Virus record (IMG/VR): IMGVR_UViG_3300023113_000001
Coordinates: 1 to 41,386 of that record
Source: a virus
Reading direction: 5' to 3' (one strand)
DNA length: 41,386 nucleotides
Part shown: piece by piece, positions 13,421 to 20,992 of the stretch
Layout of the letters: each line of letters opens with the position of its first letter
Numbering within the stretch: position 1 is the stretch's first letter
Notes under the pieces: model-generated
The model's input: only the letters and a program-made list of their open reading frames with translations
Database searches by the model: none
What the model was told of the DNA's origin: nothing
Translations under genes and position numbers: made by a program

Positions 13421-14208
13421 TTCGGGCTCCTACGGAACAGGTTGGCGAGGAAGGATGCGAACTGCGCCCATGGGCCGGGCTCACTGGCGGGGGCTTGAAA
13501 CGTCCCGTCATTGCGGGTGGGTTCGTTCTTGACCGGAGCGGGCGGCTCAGCTTTGGAAGTCGCCGCAAGCTGTCGATCTTGCGCGGATTTTTCTTTTTGA
13601 TCGGGTTTTGATTTGCCATAGCCGGCTTCGACAAGCGCCGCCTGGAACTCCTTGGCGTAGGTCGCAATCAGCGACGCCTTGTCTGTCCCGTTGATGATGC
13701 GCCGCGCGTTGACGTAATCGGGCGGGCTCTTGGCGAGATAGTCGCGATTTGCCTTGCCGGTGTAGGCGCCCGTGGACATGCCCCAGACCAGCACCTTTGC
13801 GGCGATGCCGGGCTCTTCGACCGTCTGCGGCTCTTTCAGCAGATCGAGGCCAAGCGCCTTGCCCGCCTTGACGTAGTTCGCGCGGCCCGTAAGTTGCACA
13901 TAACCGCGCCCGGCAAACTTGGCGCCGTCGCCAGCCTGCACGTTGCCAAGCTCGGCTGCCTTGATAGGGCGCGAGCCGTGCTTGTCGTACATGCGCTTGA
14001 AATAGTCTTCCCCGCCAAGCTCCTTCATATGCTTCCACTGCGCCGTCTCATGGTGCGCGGTAGCCAGAGCGTAGGCTGCATACGACAGCGGCCAGTCAGC
14101 CGCGATAATGGTGTCTAGCAGCACCTCCATCCGGTAGATTTGCTGCGGAGTAACGGAGCCGTTGAACAGCTCGCGACGGATCGCCGCGAAGAACTTCGCC
14201 TTGTCCAT
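13417..14208 (-). CDS. GH19-type endolysin
   Basis: A 263-residue protein with a chitinase-19-like lysozyme domain in residues 1-185. The catalytic Glu is in ATAHHETAQW (~54), and YVQLTGRANY, the short helical blocks and ARRIINGTD are family hallmarks. The last ~75 residues are a low-complexity, proline-rich tail with no known cell-wall domain. GH19 endolysins of phages cleave peptidoglycan glycan strands. No signal peptide, so export depends on the holin. Confidence 0.92.
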   Translation of the reverse strand: MDKAKFFAAIRRELFNGSVTPQQIYRMEVLLDTIIAADWPLSYAAYALATAHHETAQWKHMKELGGEDYFKRMYDKHGSRPIKAAELGNVQAGDGAKFAGRGYVQLTGRANYVKAGKALGLDLLKEPQTVEEPGIAAKVLVWGMSTGAYTGKANRDYLAKSPPDYVNARRIINGTDKASLIATYAKEFQAALVEAGYGKSKPDQKEKSAQDRQLAATSKAEPPAPVKNEPTRNDGTFQAPASEPGPWAQFASFLANLFRRSPK

Positions 14209-14216
14209 GGATCACC

Positions 14217-14573
14217 TCAGCCTGTCGGAGAAGGAACAGCGAGACAGCGCGCATTGGTGGCCGGGCCGGTTTTCCAGCCCCCGCCGTCCCAATCGCACTG
14301 GCAAATGTGGAAGGCGCCATCAGGCGACCATGCCGAGCGCTCGATGACCTGACCCGAGGCGACGACGCGAAACTTCGTCAGCGTGTCGTCAAGCGCCTCG
14401 ATCTCGCTCGGCTTGGCCCTCCGGCAGCAACCGTTGGTCCAGCAGCACGTCGGCGGGAGAAACGAGCCGTAGAACGCTCGATAGGCAGGAGTACCGGGCG
14501 CCTGGTCATCGGCGCGTGTCTCCGGCGCCCCCGCAGCGAGTGCGAGGGCGAGGCTCAACCAGACGAGTTTCAT
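14217..14573 (-). CDS. Exported Cys-rich protein (118 aa)
   Basis: Starts with a Sec signal peptide (KLVWLSLALALAAGAPETRA, cleavage likely before DDQ). The mature ~95 residues contain a conserved-looking PPTCCWTNGCCRRAKPSE cluster and a WSPDGAFHICQCDWD segment plus a late Cys, so disulfides are likely in the periplasm. I recall related exported proteins of unknown function in rhizobial genomes and prophages. It is encoded between endolysin and the beta-helix protein; lysogenic conversion or envelope modification is inferred. Confidence 0.75.
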   Translation of the reverse strand: MKLVWLSLALALAAGAPETRADDQAPGTPAYRAFYGSFLPPTCCWTNGCCRRAKPSEIEALDDTLTKFRVVASGQVIERSAWSPDGAFHICQCDWDGGGWKTGPATNARCLAVPSPTG

Positions 14574-14583
14574 GGGGATGCCC

Positions 14584-15522
14584 CTAACAGGTGATGCCGA
14601 TGTTGGCGCCGCAGGACCGCGCGCCCGTTCCAGACACGGCCAACGCGGAAAAGGCGTAGCTCCCCGAAATCGACAGGGGCGCGTAATTGATCAGCGTGGG
14701 GGAGCCGAACTCGGCGCCGCGAAACATGGTCGCGCGGGCCGAGTAGATCACGACGGGCGCGGCGAAGACGGAACCGGAAAAGTCTGTTACGGCTTGGTTG
14801 CTGTTCCCGTCGTAGATAAAAACGGAATAGTCATAGTTGCCGGAGAAATCGCAGGCGACGAAATGGTTCTCCTGCACGCCGTTGTTGGCCGGGTTCGACC
14901 AACTGTTTTGGACGAAGGCGTATGTCTGGTGAAACCCGGCATAGTCGTTGAACTTGGTGCGGATGTACCAGTTTGCGCCCTGCGAGAAGACCGCCGAGCC
15001 CGCCCGCGCCGAGCCGCCGATAAATCCCCCGTCGAAGTAGCCATCAACGCCTTGGCTAAGGAGCCCATGCAGCCCGCCCCAAATTTGGAAGTCGCGGAAG
15101 ACGACGGGAACGTTGTGGGTGACATGCACGCAGGAAGCTGTCGCCGTGGTGGACTGAGAGCAGGCGACCCGCAAATCCGATAGCCCGCCAAACGAGTTAT
15201 AAGGCCCGGTGAAGCGCAGCGCTGTGATATCGGCATAGCCCATCGTAATGATGGCTGTGGCCGACTGGCCGGCGCCGACAAGCCGCTGGCCGCCCGGAAT
15301 AACTAGCGTCTGCGACAGTTCATAGGCGCCGGACGAAAGCAGGATGCGCCCACCCGGAGCCGCATTGATGTGGCACTGAAGCGCGGCATGGTCGTCCAGC
15401 CCATCGTTCGGGATGGCGGCGGGGCATCCATTCGACGGGGCGGAGACATCCGCCGCGTGTTGGGCAAACGCGGGCGTATTGAGCAAAGCGCAAAGCGCCA
15501 GCCCAAGGGCGGCGTGTTTCAT
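14584..15522 (-). CDS. Exported pectate-lyase-like beta-helix protein (312 aa)
   Basis: Starts MKHAALGLALCALLNTPAFAQ, a Sec signal peptide with cleavage after AFA, behind GGAG; an upstream TTG (15537) is less likely. The mature protein begins with NDGLDDHAALQCHIN, PGGRILLSSGAYELS and GQRLVGAG, the usual entry to a right-handed parallel beta-helix of the pectate-lyase superfamily, as in many tailspikes. Several cysteines (about seven in the mature part, two in the final ten residues) fit an oxidising compartment. Position in the tail-fibre cluster suggests a polysaccharide-binding or depolymerising protein, but the signal peptide argues for periplasmic or surface release. Confidence 0.8.
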   Translation of the reverse strand: MKHAALGLALCALLNTPAFAQHAADVSAPSNGCPAAIPNDGLDDHAALQCHINAAPGGRILLSSGAYELSQTLVIPGGQRLVGAGQSATAIITMGYADITALRFTGPYNSFGGLSDLRVACSQSTTATASCVHVTHNVPVVFRDFQIWGGLHGLLSQGVDGYFDGGFIGGSARAGSAVFSQGANWYIRTKFNDYAGFHQTYAFVQNSWSNPANNGVQENHFVACDFSGNYDYSVFIYDGNSNQAVTDFSGSVFAAPVVIYSARATMFRGAEFGSPTLINYAPLSISGSYAFSALAVSGTGARSCGANIGITC

Positions 15523-15560
15523 GTCGATCTCCGGCAATGTCAGGAGGGGGGCGCGGTGGG

Positions 15561-17009
15561 TTATGCGCCGCTTTCCAGAGCAGAAACGCGAGCGGTCAAG
15601 GCGTCAATCTTTGCCGACGCCTCCTTCAGAGCGGACGCCAGAAGTGCGACCATATGCGGGTAGTGCAGCGCGTCGGGTCGGCCTTCGTTGTCGTAACTGA
15701 CAAACTCAACCAGCCCCGCAGCGTGAACTTCTTCTGCGATAAACCCTGCAAAGCGCCCCCCCTCGCCTGATTTTGACAGGTAAGTTACGGGGCGCAGATT
15801 CAACACTGCTTGCAGGCCGCGCGTGTAATCCTGAACGTCCGTTTTGTAGCGGAGAGACGACGTTGAACGCCTGATCTGGCCGCCAGCGTCAACGGCGACG
15901 TTAGCCGCCGTGCCGCTTGTTTGCGCGTAAACATTAGGGGAAAAGAGAACACCAGAACAGCTCAACGTAAGCGGGCCGCCGTTGGAGTTGATTAAAACAG
16001 ACCGGGCGCCGGCCCCGCCGCTATTGCCCGATCCGTTCAATGAAATGGAGAAATCTGCGGCGTCGGAATCGTTGCCGATTGAAAAGCGGGTAATTGCCGA
16101 AGCGCCATTGGACAAATTGCGCGAGCTAAATTGCGTTGACGTGCCGTTCAGAGAGGCCGCGACTGCAACGCTTGTGCCGGTAATCGTCGTGGCAGTTACG
16201 GTAGAGGCGTTAACGGCTCCAATCGCCGTGCCCTCAATCGAACCGCCCGTGATCGCCACGGACGCTGCTGATTGCGTCGCTATCGTCCCAAGGGAAAGAG
16301 CATTTCTTGCCTGCGTCGCCGTCAGATCGACCGGAACGCCAGTGCCCGAGCCCGCCGCGCGCCCCTTAACCGTAGCCTCTGCCATGTTGGCAAGCTTGGC
16401 ATTGGTCGTAGCGGCGTCAGCAATTTTCGCGGTCCCCACGCTTCCATCATTGATGACGCGAGCGGACCATTTGTTCACGCCGTTGGAGCGCAACTCGACG
16501 CCCGAGTAAGCCGCATTCAGGACGAAGCTGGCCGCCCCGTTGATGGTGTCGGCGGCGTTGGCGTTGATCGTCAGCGTGTTCGTGCTGGTGATGCCCCCAA
16601 TGGCGTCCTGAACGACAATGCGCGTGCCTGCGGGATAGGTGGACGCGACAGGCAGCGACCAGATGCGCGCCGCCGTCAGCGCGGTCGTCAGTTCCACATA
16701 GCGGTCAGTCGAGAGGAAGGTGTAGATCGCATCGCCGCGCCCGGTATAGGTGTCGCCGGTCGTGGTCGTCGGGAGGTTGTCGAGTGTGGTCGTCTCCCAA
16801 GTGTCCGTCCCTTCGTTGTAGACGAACAGGCGATAAAGCGACGGATCGGGGATCGAAACGACGGGATCAAGCTCATCGAGATCAAGCCCGGTCGTCAGCA
16901 CGCCGCCGGCAATGACTTGCGAGATGCCGGGGCCTGACACGACACGGGCCGGAATGCGGACGTTTGCCCGAACGCGAATGCGGGGGCCGGAGTAGGGGGA
17001 AAGCGCCAT
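15561..17009 (-). CDS. Tail fibre with C-terminal S74 intramolecular chaperone (482 aa)
   Basis: The N-terminal ~90 residues begin MALSPYSGPRIRV and likely attach to the particle. A long repetitive Ser/Thr/Ala/Asn-rich fibre region follows. The last ~105 residues are a Peptidase_S74 (endosialidase-type) chaperone: a Ser-Lys dyad in TSSLRYKTDV, then VLNLRPVTYL, GFIAEEVHA and a terminal coiled coil. Such domains trimerise the fibre and are then cut off autocatalytically just before the Ser. It probably forms the receptor-binding fibre. Confidence 0.9.
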   Translation of the reverse strand: MALSPYSGPRIRVRANVRIPARVVSGPGISQVIAGGVLTTGLDLDELDPVVSIPDPSLYRLFVYNEGTDTWETTTLDNLPTTTTGDTYTGRGDAIYTFLSTDRYVELTTALTAARIWSLPVASTYPAGTRIVVQDAIGGITSTNTLTINANAADTINGAASFVLNAAYSGVELRSNGVNKWSARVINDGSVGTAKIADAATTNAKLANMAEATVKGRAAGSGTGVPVDLTATQARNALSLGTIATQSAASVAITGGSIEGTAIGAVNASTVTATTITGTSVAVAASLNGTSTQFSSRNLSNGASAITRFSIGNDSDAADFSISLNGSGNSGGAGARSVLINSNGGPLTLSCSGVLFSPNVYAQTSGTAANVAVDAGGQIRRSTSSLRYKTDVQDYTRGLQAVLNLRPVTYLSKSGEGGRFAGFIAEEVHAAGLVEFVSYDNEGRPDALHYPHMVALLASALKEASAKIDALTARVSALESGA

Positions 17010-17344
17010 CAGAAGGACTCCAGAACGGCGACAGTGCCGAGAAAAACGTCGTCGGTGTCGCCGGCCCGCTCAAAGCGAACGACGGCGGCATAGGTTCCTG
17101 CGGTAAGCGCCTGCATCTGCGACGCCTCAAAGCGCCAATCGACAAGGCCCGTGCCGGGAATGGTGAGTTCGCCCGTGGTGGTCGATCCGGTCAGGACGAC
17201 GCTGCCGCCAGGATCGCGCGCAACCTTCATCGTGATCGCGATTCCGGTCAGGTCCATCAGGTCGTCAGTTTCAGTGTCGATGACCTCGAAACCGTTGATC
17301 CATGTGGCGCGATTGGAAATCTGGCCGAGGCTTCCGTTAAGCAT
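17009..17344 (-). CDS. Small tail-fibre-associated protein (111 aa)
   Basis: A beta-rich domain (LTGIAITMKVARDPGGSVVLTG, then LTAGTYAAVVRFERAGD), the layout of the small BppU-like or fibre-connector domains that precede fibre genes. It overlaps the S74 fibre gene by TGATG. Likely an adaptor between particle and fibre. Confidence 0.7.
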   Translation of the reverse strand: MLNGSLGQISNRATWINGFEVIDTETDDLMDLTGIAITMKVARDPGGSVVLTGSTTTGELTIPGTGLVDWRFEASQMQALTAGTYAAVVRFERAGDTDDVFLGTVAVLESF

Positions 17345-17352
17345 GGCTGTCC

Positions 17353-18447
17353 TCAGAGCTTGATGTAGAAAGTGACGAGCAGGGAGTTTTGGACGTTGGC
17401 ATGAGCGCCACCGCCGCCTGTCGCCGTGGTCGTGACGGTGTGCGCGTGCGAGCCGCTGTTCTGCGTCGCAACAAAATGGGTGTGCGCGCCGTTGGTGAAC
17501 GTCGCGATGGAGTGCGTATGCGTGCCGACGCCATCGGTGGAGATGGTGGCCGCGCCAGCCGCCACCGCGCCGATGACCGTGCCGCCCGCGCCAAACCCTT
17601 GCAGCGGGACGTTCTGGATCGTGTGCGCGTGCGCGCCGTCAGCCGAAGTAATGCCGCCGTGCGAGTGGTCGCCCTGGCTGTCGGTCGATCCGATATGACT
17701 ATGCAGGCCGGTGGTGTCGGTCGATCCCGTGTGGGTGTGCGAGGGGATTTCCGTCGTGGCGAGCGTATGTGTCGCATCGCCAACCTTGCTCCCGACCGTC
17801 GAAGAATTGCCCGTGGTGAAGGTGAGCGCGCTGAACAGGTTCGTTGCTGAGTTGCCCATGCCATCGGAGCCGATCAGGGCGCACAGGCGAGCATCCGGCA
17901 GGGTGATGGTCTTGTTCGCAAGCCAGTCAGCCGCAGCGCTCGCGCCACGCCCGCCCGACACCGAAAACAGGGCGTTGCCCCAAAGCAGCGTGAACAAGTC
18001 AACGCAGTCGTCAGCCGCCCGCTCTGTCGCGCCAGATGCCGCCGAACCGATGGTGCGCGCATTGGCCCGGACCCAGCCGGCGCGCGTGCCAGAGGCAATC
18101 GAGGGCTGAATGTCGCCGGTCGCGTGCGAGGTCGAGCCGCCCCCGCCGCCACCTCCACTGACAACGGTAGCGTCGCCGGGCAAGTAGTCCATATCCTCGA
18201 TGACCGTCCCGCCTGCGGTCGTGATGACCGCGCGGTAGTCGCCGCCCTGCCCCCAGATCGGCGGGAAGCGGGCGTTGGCATTCGAGAGGATGGCGTTGGG
18301 GTTGTACGGCGTGTTCAACTGCCCGTCCGCGTACATGGTGCGAACGGAATTGGTGCCGGCGTCATAGAACCGCACGCGCGCACCGACGAGGAACTCCCCC
18401 TGATACCGGACGATGTAGTTCGACACGGCGCTTGCAAAAAATGCCAT
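17353..18447 (-). CDS. Tail fibre with HxH repeats (364 aa)
   Basis: Starts at MAFFASAVSNYIVRYQGEFL with GGAG before the ATG; an upstream TTG is rejected. The N-terminal ~95 residues are a particle-anchoring domain (FYDAGTNSVRTMYADG, NPNAILSNANARF). A Gly-rich linker follows, then a collar-like region (DLFTLLWG, KTITLPDARLCALIGSDG) and a C-terminal part with seven His-X-His pairs about 10-25 residues apart. HxH pairs in trimeric needles of other phages bind iron or other metals. Probably a metal-threaded receptor-binding fibre. Confidence 0.87.
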   Translation of the reverse strand: MAFFASAVSNYIVRYQGEFLVGARVRFYDAGTNSVRTMYADGQLNTPYNPNAILSNANARFPPIWGQGGDYRAVITTAGGTVIEDMDYLPGDATVVSGGGGGGGSTSHATGDIQPSIASGTRAGWVRANARTIGSAASGATERAADDCVDLFTLLWGNALFSVSGGRGASAAADWLANKTITLPDARLCALIGSDGMGNSATNLFSALTFTTGNSSTVGSKVGDATHTLATTEIPSHTHTGSTDTTGLHSHIGSTDSQGDHSHGGITSADGAHAHTIQNVPLQGFGAGGTVIGAVAAGAATISTDGVGTHTHSIATFTNGAHTHFVATQNSGSHAHTVTTTATGGGGAHANVQNSLLVTFYIKL

Positions 18448-18462
18448 GCGGCGGCTCCAATA

Positions 18463-18490
18463 CAAAAAACCCGCCGGGGAGGGCGGGCTT
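18463..18490 (-). terminator. Intrinsic terminator in the late operon
   Basis: On the minus strand, CCCGCC-loop-GGCGGG is followed by TTTTTT, with flanking A/G bases extending the stem. It lies between the last ejection gene and the HxH fibre gene, so it could limit fibre expression unless read through. Confidence 0.8.
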
Positions 18491-18560
18491 GGCTGAAAAA
18501 GCCGAGGATTTGGCTGACTTGAACGTAGCGTTTGACTGCGCCGGGGTTCAGAATCCCCGT

Positions 18561-18677
18561 ATGAGAGAGCCGAAACACATGCCTTTAGCGTCGTGGGAGA
18601 ATGACGTTGTTCTGGTCTGGGCTTTGGTCGGCGTCGTCGCGCTGGTCTGGCTTGGGTTTAAGCGATGGAAGCGCTAG
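18561..18677 (+). CDS. Membrane microprotein on the opposite strand (38 aa)
   Basis: A plus-strand frame in the ~370-bp interval between two minus-strand genes. It begins MREPKHMPLASWENDV (internal ATG at 18579 possible) and continues with one membrane segment (VLVWALVGVVALVWLGF) and a basic end (KRWKR), giving positive-inside topology. No clear ribosome binding site. Possible lysogeny gene or membrane exclusion factor; modest support. Confidence 0.45.
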   Translation: MREPKHMPLASWENDVVLVWALVGVVALVWLGFKRWKR

Positions 18678-18709
18678 ACGGCGCGGGGAACTTGCGGCAG
18701 GGTTTGGGG

Positions 18710-19009
18710 ATGCGGTATTTTTGGTATCTGGCGCAGGTTGCCTTCATCGTGTGGTTGACCCACGGCATAGCGACAACGCACCCAGCCAAGTCGCCGGGCG
18801 AAATCATCATTTCATTTGTGATTGCCGTCACACTCTGCGCGTTCTTAACCGCTTGCTTAACGCATCTGTGGGACTGGTGTGTCCGACGCCTGCGCGGCTT
18901 GAAGGGCCATCGAGGTGATCCGAGCAGCGATAGCTTGGGCCTGATTGGAGCCCGGCGCGGCGGCGGCAAGCCTGCGGAACAGCCCAAGCGCATTGGGATC
19001 AGTGAATAA
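18710..19009 (+). CDS. Two-span membrane protein on the opposite strand (99 aa)
   Basis: Starts MRYFWYLAQVAFIVWL with GGGG upstream. Two membrane segments (residues 3-22 and 35-55) flank a short polar loop, followed by WDWCVRRLRGL at the membrane edge, a pattern seen in small hypothetical phage proteins of rhizobia. The last ~150 bases run antisense to the end of the ejection protein gene, so the tail from about residue 60 may be fortuitous. It lies 33 bases after the microprotein, suggesting a two-gene plus-strand unit. Confidence 0.55.
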   Translation: MRYFWYLAQVAFIVWLTHGIATTHPAKSPGEIIISFVIAVTLCAFLTACLTHLWDWCVRRLRGLKGHRGDPSSDSLGLIGARRGGGKPAEQPKRIGISE

Positions 19010-20992
19010 GCGCGCGATCTGCTCTGTATTCTGACCGAGACGCCAATCCTCGTAAGCCTTGGTCAGCCTGCCGGGGATTTTGATGCCAGCGGTTGCGACT
19101 GCATTGACCGCTTCGCCAACGGCCCCGCCTTTTTGCAACTCGCTCTGGATAGCCTGATTGAACGCCGTCTGCGAGCCGATGCGCTGGCGCTGGCCAGTCG
19201 CCGCAATAACGTTCAGGAATTCGTCAAAGCCTTGCAAGACCTGAGGCCCGCCGACGCCCTGAATGGCGGCCGCTAGGTTTTCGGCTTGCTGCGTATTGCC
19301 GCGAACCGCCGCGACAAAGCCCGCGCCGCCAAATTGGTTTGCCCCGGCTTGCAAGTCGCGCGTCGCTTGATTGAAAACGCCTTCGACGTGAGCCCTCACA
19401 AGCTGTCGGGCCGCTGTGCCGTTGCGGCGCGCAAGAGCCCCAACCGCATCAATGATTTCGGGCGCCGAACCCGCCAACGGGGTGCGCGGGAACAGCACTT
19501 CGATTGCTTGCTGTGTTCCAATATCGCGGTTGGCTAGCTTCCCGATTGGCCCCGCCATCAGCGGCTCAAGATATTGCTGGCGCAGCGCCTCTTGCTGCGC
19601 GCGGGCCGCCTCATACGATCCAACCTGCGCCGGGGTTGTAGCAGTTGCAGCGCGCGAGCCAGTGACTTGTTCGGCAGCCGCGATGGGACCAGTGCGAGCG
19701 TCGCGATAGGCAGCCGCCGCCGTGTTGCCGGAATTGGCCTGCCCTGGAATGGCGAGATTGTCCGCCGTCTCCCGCATTCGCCGCTGGACCATATCAATAA
19801 CGCCAACGGAATCGTCAGGCAGGTTCGCAATCATCCGATTGAGCGCCGGATTGTTGCGGACCTCGGTGAAGACTTGAGCGTAAAGCGGATCGGCCATAAG
19901 GCCCTGCTGAACCTGAGCACCGACGCGCTGCGCTTCTGCCGCTTGATAAGCCGGGCGCGTCGCACGGTTGATGATACCCGTTGCTTCTTGCACCGTGTCA
20001 TCAGCCGCCCGCCCAATGGCGGGGCCAAGCGTTGACGGCCTCTGCGACTGCGGCGCGATTGTATCAAACGCCTGCCGGCCTGCCGCTTCGATCTGGCCGG
20101 GCCGCTGGGCCATAAACGGGGCCATAACGGCCTGCCCGCCCTGCGACCCTTCCACGACGCGCTGCAAGCCCGTGAGGCCCGTTGCGGCGCCGCCCGTGAC
20201 TTGCGCCACGGCTTCCGGCCATGTCAGCGCTACGCCACGCTGCTGGGCTTGGTTCATAAGCTGGCCAGCCGCCACAACGGTCGCGTCGTCAACGCCGCCC
20301 ATGGCGCCCGCCACCGCTGCTTGAGCAGTCGCGGGACGGGAAGCGACAGCACCCAAAACGCCAGCGCCGACGCCTGCGACAGCCCGCGCGTAAGGCTCGA
20401 TTGCAGTCCCCTTGGCGGCCTGCCCGGCAGTCTCCGACGCAATGGTCGGGGCAAGCCAGCCGCCGACAACGCGCTGGGCCATCGTGCCGGGGAACAGCAT
20501 TCCCGGCGCAAACTCGCCAGCGGTGCGGGCATATTCGCCGGCAAGTGTTTGCGGCTGATAATTGATGCCCGGCGCGACCTTGGCCACTTGAGCCGTCAGC
20601 GCCTCGCCTGAAATTGTATCTTCGGGACGCGGCAACGAAAACCCGCCATTGCGCGCCATTAAATCTTTTGTCGAAACCATCGGGGGCGCGCTGGGCGAGC
20701 CCGTTTTGGCGTAATTGACCGCCCGCCCAACCGTCTGGTTTTCGAGGAAGTCAGCGCCGCTACGCGCAAGGCCGGCCACCGTCCCCGGAAGACCGAGCAG
20801 GCCAAGCGTGCCGCGTCCCAAGCCAGAAGTGCCAGACTTGGCGACATCTTCCGCCACGCCGGGCTTGGCAGGCGTCGGGTCGTCGAACTGATCGAACGGG
20901 TTGGCTTCTTTTGGCCGGCGGTTCGGCGCGACCGTGACGACAAGCGGCCTGCCCTCGGATGGCGCGTCGAACTGGTCAAACGGGTTTGCCAT
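18857..20992 (-). CDS. Ejection/internal virion protein (711 aa)
   Basis: Begins with two copies of the motif ANPFDQFD (residues 2-9 and ~29-36), a hallmark of phage internal proteins, then a hydrophobic glycine-rich region and a long helical body rich in Ala, Gln and Arg. It is last in the trio of ejection genes. By position it corresponds to the large P22-type ejection proteins that form a conduit across the envelope, though sequence similarity to P22 is not visible. Confidence 0.75.
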   Translation of the reverse strand: MANPFDQFDAPSEGRPLVVTVAPNRRPKEANPFDQFDDPTPAKPGVAEDVAKSGTSGLGRGTLGLLGLPGTVAGLARSGADFLENQTVGRAVNYAKTGSPSAPPMVSTKDLMARNGGFSLPRPEDTISGEALTAQVAKVAPGINYQPQTLAGEYARTAGEFAPGMLFPGTMAQRVVGGWLAPTIASETAGQAAKGTAIEPYARAVAGVGAGVLGAVASRPATAQAAVAGAMGGVDDATVVAAGQLMNQAQQRGVALTWPEAVAQVTGGAATGLTGLQRVVEGSQGGQAVMAPFMAQRPGQIEAAGRQAFDTIAPQSQRPSTLGPAIGRAADDTVQEATGIINRATRPAYQAAEAQRVGAQVQQGLMADPLYAQVFTEVRNNPALNRMIANLPDDSVGVIDMVQRRMRETADNLAIPGQANSGNTAAAAYRDARTGPIAAAEQVTGSRAATATTPAQVGSYEAARAQQEALRQQYLEPLMAGPIGKLANRDIGTQQAIEVLFPRTPLAGSAPEIIDAVGALARRNGTAARQLVRAHVEGVFNQATRDLQAGANQFGGAGFVAAVRGNTQQAENLAAAIQGVGGPQVLQGFDEFLNVIAATGQRQRIGSQTAFNQAIQSELQKGGAVGEAVNAVATAGIKIPGRLTKAYEDWRLGQNTEQIARLFTDPNALGLFRRLAAAAPGSNQAQAIAARITSMALQAAQASDTPVPQMR

